Shown piece after piece: positions 30,874-40,801 of a stretch of DNA of 64,000 nucleotides. How positions within the stretch are numbered: position 1 is the first letter of the stretch; each line of letters starts with the position of its first letter. Source of the DNA: Morganella morganii (GTDB lineage Bacteria > Pseudomonadota > Gammaproteobacteria > Enterobacterales > Enterobacteriaceae); assembly GCF_019243775.1 (NCBI RefSeq), contig NZ_CP069157.1:3669418-3733417 (forward strand). The letters run 5' to 3'. A program made the position numbers and the translations under genes. A model generated the notes under the pieces. The model saw only the letters and a program-made list of their open reading frames with translations. It was not told the origin of the DNA and did no database searches.

Positions 30874-32097
30874 TTATTTCTGCGCTTTCAGCGCACGGAT
30901 CCGCGAGGAGAGTGAATACAGGCGGATAAAGCCGCCCGCATGGCTGTGGTCATACACGTCATCTTCGCCGAAAGTGGCGAACTCTTCGGAATAGAGGCTG
31001 TTGGCGGACTGTTTCTGGATCGCCGTGACCTGTCCTTTATAGAGTTTCAGCACCACTTCACCGCTGACCTCTTCCGCCAGGGAATCCGCAGCTGCCTGAA
31101 TGGATTTACGCAGCGGGGCAAACCAGCGGCCGTCATACACCACATAGGACATTTCCAGGCCAATCTGCTGACGCCATTTGAAGCTGTCGCGGTCGAGGAT
31201 GATCTCTTCCAGTCCGCGCAGTGCCGCCATCATGATGGTGCCCCCCGGGGTTTCATAACAACCGCGGGATTTCATGCCCACCAGCCGGTTTTCAATAATA
31301 TCAATCCGGCCGATACCGTGTTTCGCACCCAGTTCATTCAGGGCATTCAGGCAGTTATACGGAGACAGCGCTTTGCCGTTCACCCCGGTGACTTCACCGG
31401 CCTTAATGGTGACAGTGACCAGCTCCGGCTGATCCGGGGCTTCCTGCGGATCTGCGGTCCATACCCAGCAATCCGCATTCGACTGATTCCACGGGCTTTC
31501 CAGCACGCCGCCTTCGGTAGAGATATGCCACGCGTTTTCATCACGGCTGTAGATTTTTTCCAGGGATGCGGTGGTCGGGATATTACGGACTTTCAGGTAA
31601 TCCAGCAGCGCCTCACGGGAACGCAGATCCCACTCACGCCACGGTGCAATGACTTTCAGCTGTGGCGCCAGGGCGGTGTAGGTTCCCTCAAAACGCACCT
31701 GGTCATTCCCTTTGCCGGTCGCACCGTGTGCCAGCGCATCCGCGCCGACTTTCAGTGCCAGCTCCACCTGAGCTTTGGCGATAATCGGCCGCGCCATCGA
31801 TGTACCGAGCAGATATTTACCTTCATACAGTGCGCCGCTTTTCAGCACCGGATAGACAAAATCTTTGATAAATTCTTCACGCAGATCGACGACATAGCAG
31901 GAAGACGCCCCGGAGTTCAGTGCTTTCTGCTCGACACCGTCGAGATCTTCCGCGCTCTGGCCGATATTGGCGACAAATGCCACCACTTCGCAGTTATCAT
32001 AATGCTCTTTCAGCCACGGAATAATCGCCGATGTATCCAGACCGCCGGAGTAAGCCAGTACGATTTTTTTAATGCCTGTTTTTTTTGCCTCTGTCAT
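30874..32097 (-). CDS. argG: Argininosuccinate synthase (short class)
   Basis: ArgG condenses citrulline and aspartate with ATP. The PP-loop motif SGGLDTS is at residues 17-23. Further motifs are [12 protein letters not shown] (~125-136) and the citrulline-binding Y-C-ETPGGT region (~276-284). It has 407 residues, the widespread short class, whereas E. coli ArgG has 447 and is of a different subgroup. It sits between argB and argH, a position argG does not occupy in E. coli. Short gaps (69 bp from argB, 77 bp to argH) suggest one transcript. Confidence 0.96.
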   Translation of the reverse strand: MTEAKKTGIKKIVLAYSGGLDTSAIIPWLKEHYDNCEVVAFVANIGQSAEDLDGVEQKALNSGASSCYVVDLREEFIKDFVYPVLKSGALYEGKYLLGTSMARPIIAKAQVELALKVGADALAHGATGKGNDQVRFEGTYTALAPQLKVIAPWREWDLRSREALLDYLKVRNIPTTASLEKIYSRDENAWHISTEGGVLESPWNQSNADCWVWTADPQEAPDQPELVTVTIKAGEVTGVNGKALSPYNCLNALNELGAKHGIGRIDIIENRLVGMKSRGCYETPGGTIMMAALRGLEEIILDRDSFKWRQQIGLEMSYVVYDGRWFAPLRKSIQAAADSLAEEVSGEVVLKLYKGQVTAIQKQSANSLYSEEFATFGEDDVYDHSHAGGFIRLYSLSSRIRALKAQK

Positions 32098-32166
32098 AAC
32101 CCTGTCCTTTCAGTAAATGTTATCCGCCGCTGCGGAGTGATTCTGCCAATGTGCTGATAATCCGGA

Positions 32167-32940
32167 TTACGCGGAAATCCGCGTGCCGATGGCTTCGCCA
32201 TCAAATAATAAATGCAGCTGATCCGCATGACGCCAGGAGGCGATATCCACCGGCCGCCCCAGTGTGGCCGCCGCTTCCAGCGCCGCGTTCACTTTCACAA
32301 TCATGCCGTCGGTGATAATGCCGTCGTCGATCATTTTCTGTGCATGTACACCATCGAGTGCTTTGATTTTCTGCCCTTTGCCGTCCAGGATGCCGCTGAC
32401 ATCCGACAGCAGGACCAGATCTGCGCCCAGCGTTTCCGCAATGGCGGTAGCCGCCTGATCCGCATTCACATTCATCAGCAGTCCGTCTTCCGTGATGCCG
32501 ATGGAACTGATGACCGGCAGAAAACCGTTGTTCAGTAACAGATTCAGCAGAGCCGGGTTGCCCGGTGCCGCTTTACCTACATGGCCCAGTTCGTCACTTA
32601 GTGGTGTGACTTTGACACTCTGACCATCCCCGAGACACAAGCCGGTACCGTTGAGCTGATAACGGGTCGCCCACGCCAGCAGTGTTTTGTTGGCACTGCC
32701 CGCCAGCGCTCCGGTGATAATGTCTATCTGATCCGCCGGGGTGACCCGCAGCCCCTGCTTTTTCACCACCGGTAACTGTAATTTCGCCATCAGTTCATCC
32801 ACTACGCAGCCGCCGCCGTGAACGATGACAATGCGGCGGTCATTTGACGCCCGGTATGCGGCCAGTGCGGTGAATAAACGCCCGAGGGCTTCTTCGCTGT
32901 CCAGTAACACACCGCCTAATTTGATGACTAATGGTTCCAT
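32167..32940 (-). CDS. argB: Acetylglutamate kinase
   Basis: ArgB phosphorylates N-acetylglutamate, the second step of arginine synthesis. The 257-residue protein has the amino-acid-kinase start [15 protein letters not shown], the VHGGG glycine motif (~39-43) and the nucleotide-binding [13 protein letters not shown] (~176-188). Length matches E. coli ArgB (257-258), the short arginine-insensitive type that lacks the N-terminal regulatory helix. It lies 42 bp after argC. Confidence 0.97.
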   Translation of the reverse strand: MEPLVIKLGGVLLDSEEALGRLFTALAAYRASNDRRIVIVHGGGCVVDELMAKLQLPVVKKQGLRVTPADQIDIITGALAGSANKTLLAWATRYQLNGTGLCLGDGQSVKVTPLSDELGHVGKAAPGNPALLNLLLNNGFLPVISSIGITEDGLLMNVNADQAATAIAETLGADLVLLSDVSGILDGKGQKIKALDGVHAQKMIDDGIITDGMIVKVNAALEAAATLGRPVDIASWRHADQLHLLFDGEAIGTRISA

Positions 32941-32982
32941 TTCCGTTTTCCGTCAGATAAAAGAGTGAGCCGGGCTGTCTGC

Positions 32983-33993
32983 TTACTGTGGCAGCAGGGA
33001 CAGCGTTTCATTAAAGCCAAAACGAATATTCATGCACTGAACCGCCTGAGCAGCCGCCCCTTTGAGCAGGTTATCCTCTGCACCAGCGACAATCAGATGC
33101 TCTCCCTGCACGGCAAAGCCCAGGTCGCAGAACGGCTGACCAACAACAGCATTCAGTGCCGGTACGCCGTGGTCATACACCCGCACCAGCGGTTTATCGT
33201 CATAGGCCTTGTGATAGGCCGCGCTGACCTGCTCTACGGTGACGCCGCTTTTCAGTCTGCAGGTGATGGTTGCCAGGATCCCGCGTTTAAAGTTGCCGAG
33301 ATGCGGGGTAAAAATTACCGGAGTGCCGAGATGTGCGGCAATTTCCGGCTGATGCCGGTGAGTAAACAGCCCGTAGGGTTGCAGACTCACCTCACAAAAA
33401 CTGTTATTCAGCGCGGCTTTACGCCCCGCACCGCTCACGCCGCTGGTGGCATTGATAACCGGCCATTGGGTCAGATCCAGCAGGTCATTATCCAGCAGCG
33501 GTTTCAGCGCCAGCTGGGAGACCGTCGGATAACAGCCCGGCACCGCAATCAGTTGCGCGGTACGGATGTTGTCATGCTGCCATTCCGCCAGGCCGTACAC
33601 GGCCTGCGCCAATAAGGCGGTATGTTTGTGTTCAAATCCGTAGTATTGTGGGTAAAAATTATCCTGCTGAACGCGGTAAGCGCCTGAAAGATCAAACACC
33701 GTGCAACCCGCCGCAAGGAAAACCGGCACGAGGTCATGGCTGACCTCATGGGCGGTTGCCAGGAACACCACATCGGTATTTTGTGCAACGGCGGCCGGGT
33801 CTGTCAGCGGCTCCAGCGGCAGATCCACCAGGCCCCGGAACTGCGGATGCAGATCCGAAAAGCATTTTCCGGCATCCGCACTGTTGGCAGAAACCATCAG
33901 GCCGGTCAGTTCCGTCTGCGGGTGGCGTTGGATATAAGCAGCGAGCTCTGCACCGGTATATCCGCTGGCACCGATAATCAGCGTTTTCAACAT
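32983..33993 (-). CDS. argC: N-acetyl-gamma-glutamyl-phosphate reductase
   Basis: ArgC reduces N-acetylglutamyl phosphate to the semialdehyde with NADPH. The 336-residue protein begins with the Rossmann motif [12 protein letters not shown] and has the catalytic Cys154 in AVPGCYPT, with the catalytic His in HRHQPEI further on. It is the first gene of argCBGH and is divergent from argE across a 97-bp spacer with two ARG boxes. Confidence 0.97.
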   Translation of the reverse strand: MLKTLIIGASGYTGAELAAYIQRHPQTELTGLMVSANSADAGKCFSDLHPQFRGLVDLPLEPLTDPAAVAQNTDVVFLATAHEVSHDLVPVFLAAGCTVFDLSGAYRVQQDNFYPQYYGFEHKHTALLAQAVYGLAEWQHDNIRTAQLIAVPGCYPTVSQLALKPLLDNDLLDLTQWPVINATSGVSGAGRKAALNNSFCEVSLQPYGLFTHRHQPEIAAHLGTPVIFTPHLGNFKRGILATITCRLKSGVTVEQVSAAYHKAYDDKPLVRVYDHGVPALNAVVGQPFCDLGFAVQGEHLIVAGAEDNLLKGAAAQAVQCMNIRFGFNETLSLLPQ

Positions 33994-34026
33994 AAGTTAT
34001 CTTCACCTTGTACCTGAAACACAAAC

Positions 34027-34065
34027 AATGTATTTTTATTCACATAAACTGCATGAATATTGATA
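34027..34065. promoter_or_regulatory. Pair of ARG boxes (ArgR operator) between argC and argE
   Basis: Two 18-bp boxes, 34027-34044 (AATGTATTTTTATTCACA) and 34048-34065 (ACTGCATGAATATTGATA), fit the ARG-box pattern wnTnAATwwwwATTnAnw with one or two mismatches each. They are separated by 3 bp, the canonical spacing for one ArgR hexamer. They should repress both the argCBGH and argE promoters. Confidence 0.82.
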
Positions 34066-34090
34066 CTATTATGACTAAAGGCTGTCAACA

Positions 34091-35251
34091 GTGAATATTA
34101 AATTACCTGCATTTATTGAGATTTATCGTCAGCTCATCGCGGCACCTTCCATCAGTTCCACGGAAGCGGAATCTGATCAGAGCAATGAAACTGTTATCAA
34201 TCTGCTGGCGACCTGGTTTGAAACCCTGGGGTTTGATGTCGAGGTGCAACCCGTTCCGGAAACGCGCGGCAAGTTCAATCTGCTCGCGAGTCTCGGGGAT
34301 GGCGACGGCGGTCTGCTGCTGTGCGGCCACACCGATACCGTCCCGTTTGATGAAGGCCGCTGGAGCAAAGATCCCTTCACCCTGACAGAGCAGAACAACA
34401 AGCTGTACGGGCTGGGAACAGCGGATATGAAGGGCTTTTTCGCCTTTATCCTCGACGCGCTGCGCGATATCAGTGTGAAGGATTTGCAGCACCCGCTCTA
34501 TATCCTCGCCACCGCAGATGAAGAAACCACCATGGCCGGGGCGCGCTATTTTGCCGCCAATGCAGCTATCCGCCCGTCCTTTGCCATTATCGGCGAACCC
34601 ACGTCGTTACAGCCGGTGCGGGCGCACAAAGGCCACCTCTCCAATGCTATCCGCATTACCGGTCAGTCCGGTCATTCCAGTGATCCGGAGCGCGGCGTCA
34701 ATGCGATTGAGCTGATGAATGAATCCATCACGCACCTGATGTCACTGCGTAACGAGCTGAAAGAAAAATTCAATAACCCGGCGTTTGTCATTCCGTATCC
34801 GACCATGAATTTCGGTCATATTCACGGCGGTGATGCGGCAAACCGTATCTGCGGCTGCTGTGAATTGCATATGGATATCCGGCCGCTGCCGGGCATGACT
34901 CTCAGTGATATTGACGACATGCTCAATACCACGCTGGAGCCGGTGAAGCAGCGCTGGCCGGGACGGCTGGCGATTGAGGAGCTGCATGCGCCGATCCCGG
35001 GTTACGCCTGCCCGACAGATCATAAAATGGTCGGTGTGATTGAAAACCTGCTCGGCGAAAAAGCGCAGACGGTGAATTACTGCACCGAAGCACCGTTTAT
35101 TCAGGATCTGTGCCCGACCCTGGTGCTCGGCCCCGGGTCGATTGAACAGGCGCATCAGCCGGATGAATTTCTCGAAACCCGCTTTATTGAGCCGACCCGT
35201 GAACTGCTGACCCAGCTTGTCACCCATTTCTGCTGTAAAACCCCCGAATAA
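34091..35251 (+). CDS. argE: Acetylornithine deacetylase
   Basis: ArgE hydrolyses N2-acetylornithine to ornithine and acetate. The 386-residue M20-family metallohydrolase has zinc ligands His80 and Asp82 in [10 protein letters not shown], the bridging acidic pair in [10 protein letters not shown] (~138-147), and [14 protein letters not shown]. The start is GTG at 34091; the nearest upstream ATG is out of frame and stops at once, and the N-terminus aligns with E. coli ArgE. It is divergent from argC and under the shared ARG boxes. A linear acetylated pathway is implied. Confidence 0.96.
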   Translation: MNIKLPAFIEIYRQLIAAPSISSTEAESDQSNETVINLLATWFETLGFDVEVQPVPETRGKFNLLASLGDGDGGLLLCGHTDTVPFDEGRWSKDPFTLTEQNNKLYGLGTADMKGFFAFILDALRDISVKDLQHPLYILATADEETTMAGARYFAANAAIRPSFAIIGEPTSLQPVRAHKGHLSNAIRITGQSGHSSDPERGVNAIELMNESITHLMSLRNELKEKFNNPAFVIPYPTMNFGHIHGGDAANRICGCCELHMDIRPLPGMTLSDIDDMLNTTLEPVKQRWPGRLAIEELHAPIPGYACPTDHKMVGVIENLLGEKAQTVNYCTEAPFIQDLCPTLVLGPGSIEQAHQPDEFLETRFIEPTRELLTQLVTHFCCKTPE

Positions 35252-35390
35252 TTCTTCTCAGCGGACAGCCCGTCTGTCCGCGCTTTTCCCCTCATCATGA
35301 CAATCTTTCATACAGCGTGTGAGAAAACCTCACCCGCACTGTGACAATTAGTGGTTGACGTTTAACCAGTTCATCCCGTAATCTACATCC

Positions 35391-36348
<958 letters not shown>

Positions 36349-36353
36349 TTTAT

Positions 36354-36393
36354 CACGATCCGGGCACATACATCAGTATGTCGCCGGATCGTG
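36354..36393. repeat. Palindromic intergenic repeat after metF (copy 1)
   Basis: Arms CACGATCCGG and CCGGATCGTG surround a 2x2 internal loop and an inner ACATAC/GTATGT stem with a 4-base loop (ATCA). There is no T-run. The architecture and the CATAC-N4-GTATG core are shared with a second copy at 53754-53785, suggesting a small repeat family. Confidence 0.7.
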
Positions 36394-36422
36394 AGCATCC
36401 GTCACAGCGAAAGGTAAGGCGT

Positions 36423-36758
36423 TTATGAGAACTCTTTAAATGCCTTAATCGTATTTGCCGCGTACATCACAGACGGACCGCCACCCATAGCAACAGCCAC
36501 ACCCAGTGCTTCCGCCAGCTCCTGCTCCGTTACCCCCGCATCAACCAATTTTTTGGTATGAAAACCAATACAACCATCACAACGGTTTGCCACCGCAACC
36601 GCGATAAAAATCAGTTCTTTTGTTTTTTTATCTAATACACCATCCGCCGAGCTGCTGCTGACCAGCTCTGAGAAAGCGGTCATAACATCCGGGATAAATT
36701 TACCCAGTTCCTGCATGTTTACGGCGATTTCTTTAGTGACATCTTTGTAATATGACAT
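36423..36758 (-). CDS. AhpD-like / carboxymuconolactone decarboxylase family protein
   Basis: This 111-residue protein has the AhpD-type redox motif CDGCIGFH (Cys60, Cys63, His67) followed by the family's helical segment with EALGVAVAMGGGP. Members of this family include alkylhydroperoxidase AhpD and many small uncharacterised thiol peroxidases or decarboxylases, so the reaction is uncertain. It lies in an AT-richer pocket between metF and ppc where E. coli carries other genes, and is divergent from the 131-residue orphan gene. It is probably an accessory gene. Confidence 0.82.
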   Translation of the reverse strand: MSYYKDVTKEIAVNMQELGKFIPDVMTAFSELVSSSSADGVLDKKTKELIFIAVAVANRCDGCIGFHTKKLVDAGVTEQELAEALGVAVAMGGGPSVMYAANTIKAFKEFS

Positions 36759-36962
36759 TTCCGATCCTTAGTGAGAGTAACAGTTACATACAATATATAT
36801 TTTAATATTATATAAATTTACAGATTATTCAATATCATTATTCATATATTCCCGCCATTATTTTGAGATATCTCCGGCAAACTGCCGTTTTCTGCAATTA
36901 ATTTATGGCATATACGGTAAGATAAATATTTAATTATCTCATGAATAATAAGGAAATAATTG
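36759..36962. other. AT-rich divergent spacer
   Basis: This 204-bp spacer is strikingly AT-rich (long TATA/ATTA stretches) against a genome background near 50% G+C. It holds the promoters of the AhpD-like gene (minus) and the orphan gene (plus). Such composition is typical of recently acquired, H-NS-silenced DNA. Confidence 0.5.
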
Positions 36963-37358
36963 ATGCTTCAAATTCGGTTACATGGTGCGCCATGTAATGT
37001 CCGGCTGGATAATGGCAAGGTTATGTCAGGCAAAAAAGCAGCAGATCATCTGGCAAAAACAATTAAAGCCACAGGAAATTCACCAATTAATTTTGTTAGT
37101 TGCTACGGGGCTGCAGGAGGCGCGATTTCGAATGCACAGATGCTGGCTAATAAAACAGGTTGCCCGGTTAAAGGATACACAAAAAAAATCTCACCGGTAC
37201 AGGCGGGTAATAACAGTCATGCAGGAAAAAGCCGGGTATTCCACCCGCAAAGCCCTCTGAAAGCGAAAGTTTGCGGCATCACTAACCAGACAGCAGGTTC
37301 ATTGATACAACCCGGTATGCATGCTTACAATTTTCTGAGAACACATTTGCATCCCTGA
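36963..37358 (+). CDS. Unrecognised 131-residue protein with a His-Gly...Cys (clan CD-like) layout
   Basis: The family was not recognised with certainty. The ATG at 36963 follows AAGGA by about 8 bases; a TTG directly before it is also in frame. The N-terminal strand MLQIRLHGAP (His7-Gly8) and a second hydrophobic block PINFVSCYGAAGG (Cys47) reproduce the hydrophobic-HG ... hydrophobic-x-Cys spacing of caspase-fold (clan CD) peptidases. They also resemble small domains found at the ends of some polymorphic toxins and in DUF4347 proteins (VSCYGA...AQMLANKTGCPVKGYT). There is no signal peptide and no clear immunity gene. The codons are AT-richer than the neighbours. Whether it is a protease, toxin or something else is open. 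Confidence 0.6.
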   Translation: MLQIRLHGAPCNVRLDNGKVMSGKKAADHLAKTIKATGNSPINFVSCYGAAGGAISNAQMLANKTGCPVKGYTKKISPVQAGNNSHAGKSRVFHPQSPLKAKVCGITNQTAGSLIQPGMHAYNFLRTHLHP

Positions 37359-37360
37359 AT

Positions 37361-37390
37361 AAAAAATGGCCGCAACTGCGGCCATCCGGG
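37361..37390 (-). terminator. Rho-independent terminator of ppc
   Basis: The stem ATGGCCGCA/TGCGGCCAT (37366-37374 and 37377-37385) is followed on the minus strand by a T-run (A-run 37361-37366). A second GC-rich dyad around 37387-37412 lies between it and the ppc stop. Confidence 0.75.
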
Positions 37391-37449
37391 GCCGCCGGCC
37401 AACCCGCAGGGGTTGGCAGCGACCGTCAGTGATTGTAAAAATAACGTTA

Positions 37450-40083
37450 TTAACCGGTATTACGCATACCTGCCGCAATGCCTGCAATAGTCACCATCAG
37501 GGCCTGCTCTACCTGCGGATCTGACTGATCGCATTCACGTGAGCGGTGCAGCAGTTCGGCCTGCAGGACGTTCAGTGGGTCGGTGTACACGTTACGCAGA
37601 GCGATAGATTCCGCAATCCACGGCAGATCCGCCATTAACTGCTCATCTTTGGAAATCATCAGGACACTCTTAATATCCTGTGATAACTGTTCGCGCAGTT
37701 TTGCCCCCAGCGGCCACAGGCGCGGCTCCACCAGGCGCTGGTCATAGTATTCCGCCAGCCATAAATCGACTTTGGCAAATACCATTTCCAGCATACCGAT
37801 GCGGGTTCTGAAGAATGGCCACTGGTAATACATCACTTCCAGCATGGCCCGGTTGCCTTCATCCACGGCGGTTTTCAGTGCCGCCCCCGCACCCAGCCAG
37901 GCCGGCAGCATCAGACGGTTTTGCGACCAGGCAAAAATCCACGGAATCGCACGAAGCGTTTCCACACCACCGGTCGGACGGCGTTTTGCCGGACGGGATC
38001 CCAGCGGCAGTTTACCCAGCTCCTGCTCCGGCGTGGCCGCGCGGAAATACGGGACAAAATCCGGCTGTTCGCGGACATAGTCGCGGTACATCTCACAGGA
38101 GACATCAGAGAGGCGATCCATAATCGCGGCCCACTCCGGTTTCGGCTCCGGCGGCGGCAGCAGATTGGCTTCCAGGCTGGCGCTGGCGTACATCGCCAGG
38201 CTGCTGATAGTGACCTGCGGCAGACCAAATTTAAAGCGGATCATCTCACCCTGCTCTGTCACACGCAGGCCGCCTTTCAGGCTTCCCGGCGGCTGTGAGA
38301 GCAGTGCGGCGTGTGCCGGTGCACCGCCGCGGCCGATGGTGCCCCCGCGTCCGTGGAACAGCGTCAGTGTCACGCCTTCACGGGCGCAGACTTTAATCAG
38401 TGCATCCTGAGCGCGGTATTGTGCCCAGGACGCCGCCATTACCCCGGCGTCTTTGGCAGAGTCGGAGTAACCGATCATCACCATCTGGCGGTCATTAATC
38501 AGATTGCGGTACCAGTCGATACTCAGCAGGCGGGTGATAACACTCTCTGCGTTATTAAGGTCATCGAGGGTTTCAAACAGCGGCGCGACCGGCAATGTGA
38601 CCGGGCTGCCGGATTCTTTGAGCAGCAGTTTGACCGCCAGAACATCCGACGGCACTTTTGCCATCGAAATCACATAGGAAGCGACAGAATTTTCCGGTGA
38701 TTCGGCAATCACCCGGCAGGTATCAAAAACTTCGCGGGTTTCATTACTGCACTCCCAGTTCTGCGGCACCAGCGGACGTTTTGACTGGAGTTCACGCAGC
38801 AGGAATTCCTGTTTTTCCTCTTCCGGCCAGGCGGCGTAATCCCCGAGGCCGAGATACTGTGTCAGTTCAGACAGCGCTTCGGTATGACGGGTACTTTCCT
38901 GGCGCACATCAATACGCACCAGCTGCAGACCGAAGCAGCGGATACGGCGCAGCGTATCCAGCAGTTGGCCGTTGGCAATAATCTTCATGCCGCACTCAAC
39001 CAGCGAGCGGTAGCAGAGATACAGCGGCTCCCATAACTCTTCGTTATCGGTCAGCAGGTTATCCGGTTTGATAGCCGGTTCACCGGCCAGGCAGCGCTCC
39101 AGATAGTCCAGTGTGCTTTTCAGACGGGCGCGCAGCTGTTTGGTGATGACGCGGTACGGCTCGGCGGCATCCTCACCCACGCGCTCACGCAGCTCCGGCG
39201 TGCATTCGCTCATGGAGAGCTCGGAGACCAGCACCTGAATATCATTATAGAAAAGATCAGCAGCCTTCCAGCGGCTGAGGGTCAGCACGCGCCGGGTGAT
39301 ATCTGCCGTGACATTCGGGTTACCGTCGCGGTCACCACCCATCCATGAGGTAAAGCGGATCGGTGTGGCTTCCACGGACAGGTTGTAATCCAGTGATGCC
39401 TCGAGCTGCTCATTAAACTCGCGCAGGAACGCCGGAACCCCTTCCCACAGACTGTTTTCCACCACGGCAAAGCCCCACTTAGCTTCATCAAGCGGTGTCG
39501 GACGGTCTTTGCGGATTTCATCAGTATGCCAGGCCTGTGCCACCAGTTGGCGCAGACGGCGCATAATACGATCGTGCTCATAATCAGCCAGGTCATCATG
39601 ATCCAGCTGTGCCAGGCAGGTATTCACCGCCACCAGTTTGTGGATCAGGGTACGGCGGGCAATTTCGGTCGGATGCGCGGTCAGCACCAGCTCAATGGAG
39701 AGTTCATCCACGGCCTTGCGCATCTCTTCATTGGTAAAATTTTTGGCTTTCAGCTGATCAAACAGCGCCGCCAGGGCAACCGGATTACTGGCCGCCTCAC
39801 CGTGCGGCGAAATGCTGTGATACTGCTCCGCCACGTTGGTTAAATTCAGGAACTGGTTAAATGCGCGGGCAACCGGCAGCAGTTCTTCATTGGATAGATT
39901 TTGCAGTGTCATCAGCAGCTTCTGCCGCTGAATTTCATTACCGGCCTGTGACGCTTTGGATAACTTACGGATGGATTCTACTTTCTCGAGAATATGTTCA
40001 CCCTGGGCCTCTTTGATCGTGTCTCCGAGTAGTTTCCCGAGCATACTGACGTTACTGCGCATTGCGGAATATTGTTGATTCAT
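37450..40083 (-). CDS. ppc: Phosphoenolpyruvate carboxylase
   Basis: Ppc carboxylates PEP to oxaloacetate, the main anaplerotic reaction. The 877-residue protein (E. coli 883) has the His-containing motif [14 protein letters not shown] (~133-146), the PEP-site signature [12 protein letters not shown] (~540-551), the glycine-rich loop [12 protein letters not shown] (~575-586) and the C-terminal MRNTG. It is regulated allosterically by acetyl-CoA and aspartate in relatives. It is preceded by a 718-bp gap without a clear gene. Confidence 0.98.
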   Translation of the reverse strand: MNQQYSAMRSNVSMLGKLLGDTIKEAQGEHILEKVESIRKLSKASQAGNEIQRQKLLMTLQNLSNEELLPVARAFNQFLNLTNVAEQYHSISPHGEAASNPVALAALFDQLKAKNFTNEEMRKAVDELSIELVLTAHPTEIARRTLIHKLVAVNTCLAQLDHDDLADYEHDRIMRRLRQLVAQAWHTDEIRKDRPTPLDEAKWGFAVVENSLWEGVPAFLREFNEQLEASLDYNLSVEATPIRFTSWMGGDRDGNPNVTADITRRVLTLSRWKAADLFYNDIQVLVSELSMSECTPELRERVGEDAAEPYRVITKQLRARLKSTLDYLERCLAGEPAIKPDNLLTDNEELWEPLYLCYRSLVECGMKIIANGQLLDTLRRIRCFGLQLVRIDVRQESTRHTEALSELTQYLGLGDYAAWPEEEKQEFLLRELQSKRPLVPQNWECSNETREVFDTCRVIAESPENSVASYVISMAKVPSDVLAVKLLLKESGSPVTLPVAPLFETLDDLNNAESVITRLLSIDWYRNLINDRQMVMIGYSDSAKDAGVMAASWAQYRAQDALIKVCAREGVTLTLFHGRGGTIGRGGAPAHAALLSQPPGSLKGGLRVTEQGEMIRFKFGLPQVTISSLAMYASASLEANLLPPPEPKPEWAAIMDRLSDVSCEMYRDYVREQPDFVPYFRAATPEQELGKLPLGSRPAKRRPTGGVETLRAIPWIFAWSQNRLMLPAWLGAGAALKTAVDEGNRAMLEVMYYQWPFFRTRIGMLEMVFAKVDLWLAEYYDQRLVEPRLWPLGAKLREQLSQDIKSVLMISKDEQLMADLPWIAESIALRNVYTDPLNVLQAELLHRSRECDQSDPQVEQALMVTIAGIAAGMRNTG

Positions 40084-40801
40084 ACGACCCCTGACCCTTA
40101 TTGACGGCAGAATCCTATGACCGCCGGTGAGGAACTTTCAGCCGGCAGTTCTCTGTCCTGTACATCTTAGTGATTTCATACGACGGATTAATTCTTATTT
40201 TGTGACGCCGTTCCCTTGCATTTATCTCTGCCCTATATTCATATCAAAAAAAACGCGCTTTGAAAGGACTTTATCAGATTTAATTACCGTGCCGCCATCA
40301 TGTTGCGCACAGGCAGGTGCCGGATTATCGGGTAAAAATCCGTCCCGCCAGCATAATGAAAGGGAAAAACAAACGTCACAGACAGATATCGCGAATTAAG
40401 GCAAAAATAGTAACGATTCAGCCTGAGCGAAAATCCTCAGTCCGGCGGGGAAAAATTCAGCAGGAAAGTGTAACGGGAAACCGTCAGCAGAAAAACAGCG
40501 GGAAGTGAAAATAGTAACGGGATGCAATTAAATCCGTTAATCGCATCCCGCCGGGATTGTTTCTGTCCTTAGCCTGGCTTCCTGTCAGAAGAAGCACGTC
40601 CGGTGCATATCCTTACCATGACATCCTGTCACAGCCATCATCCATAATGATTATATGTCCATCTTGAAACATCACCATGCGCTATTTATACCAACCCTGT
40701 ACTATAAACGTAATAAGACAATTCCCGTTATCGTCATTTTTTGTCCCGTATAGTGACTTTTTAAGACTATTTAACCCCGGCGATAGTCAGAATCCGATGA
40801 A
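40084..40801. other. 718-bp gap between ppc and metL, no convincing gene
   Basis: No frame here shows family resemblance; the longest + frames (40127-40399 and 40317-40508) have biased, lysine/arginine-rich translations without a Shine-Dalgarno sequence. The ppc promoter must lie near 40084-40250. A strong inverted repeat is at 40518-40550. The metL-proximal part is AT-rich. Confidence 0.5.
40518..40550. repeat. Inverted repeat in the ppc-metL gap
   Basis: Outer arms CGGGATGC/GCATCCCG continue, after one mismatch, into ATTAA/TTAAT, giving about 13 bp of pairing around a 5-base loop. No T-run follows on either strand. It could belong to an untranslated RNA or be a protein-binding site. Confidence 0.55.

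Noticed and set aside
30940-32157. A 405-codon + strand frame covering argG
   Set aside because: It is antisense to an unmistakable argG, with no family resemblance or ribosome binding site.
40317-40508. A 63-residue basic protein in the ppc-metL gap
   Set aside because: Lys/Arg-rich, no Shine-Dalgarno sequence and no recognisable family; more likely chance in an intergenic stretch.
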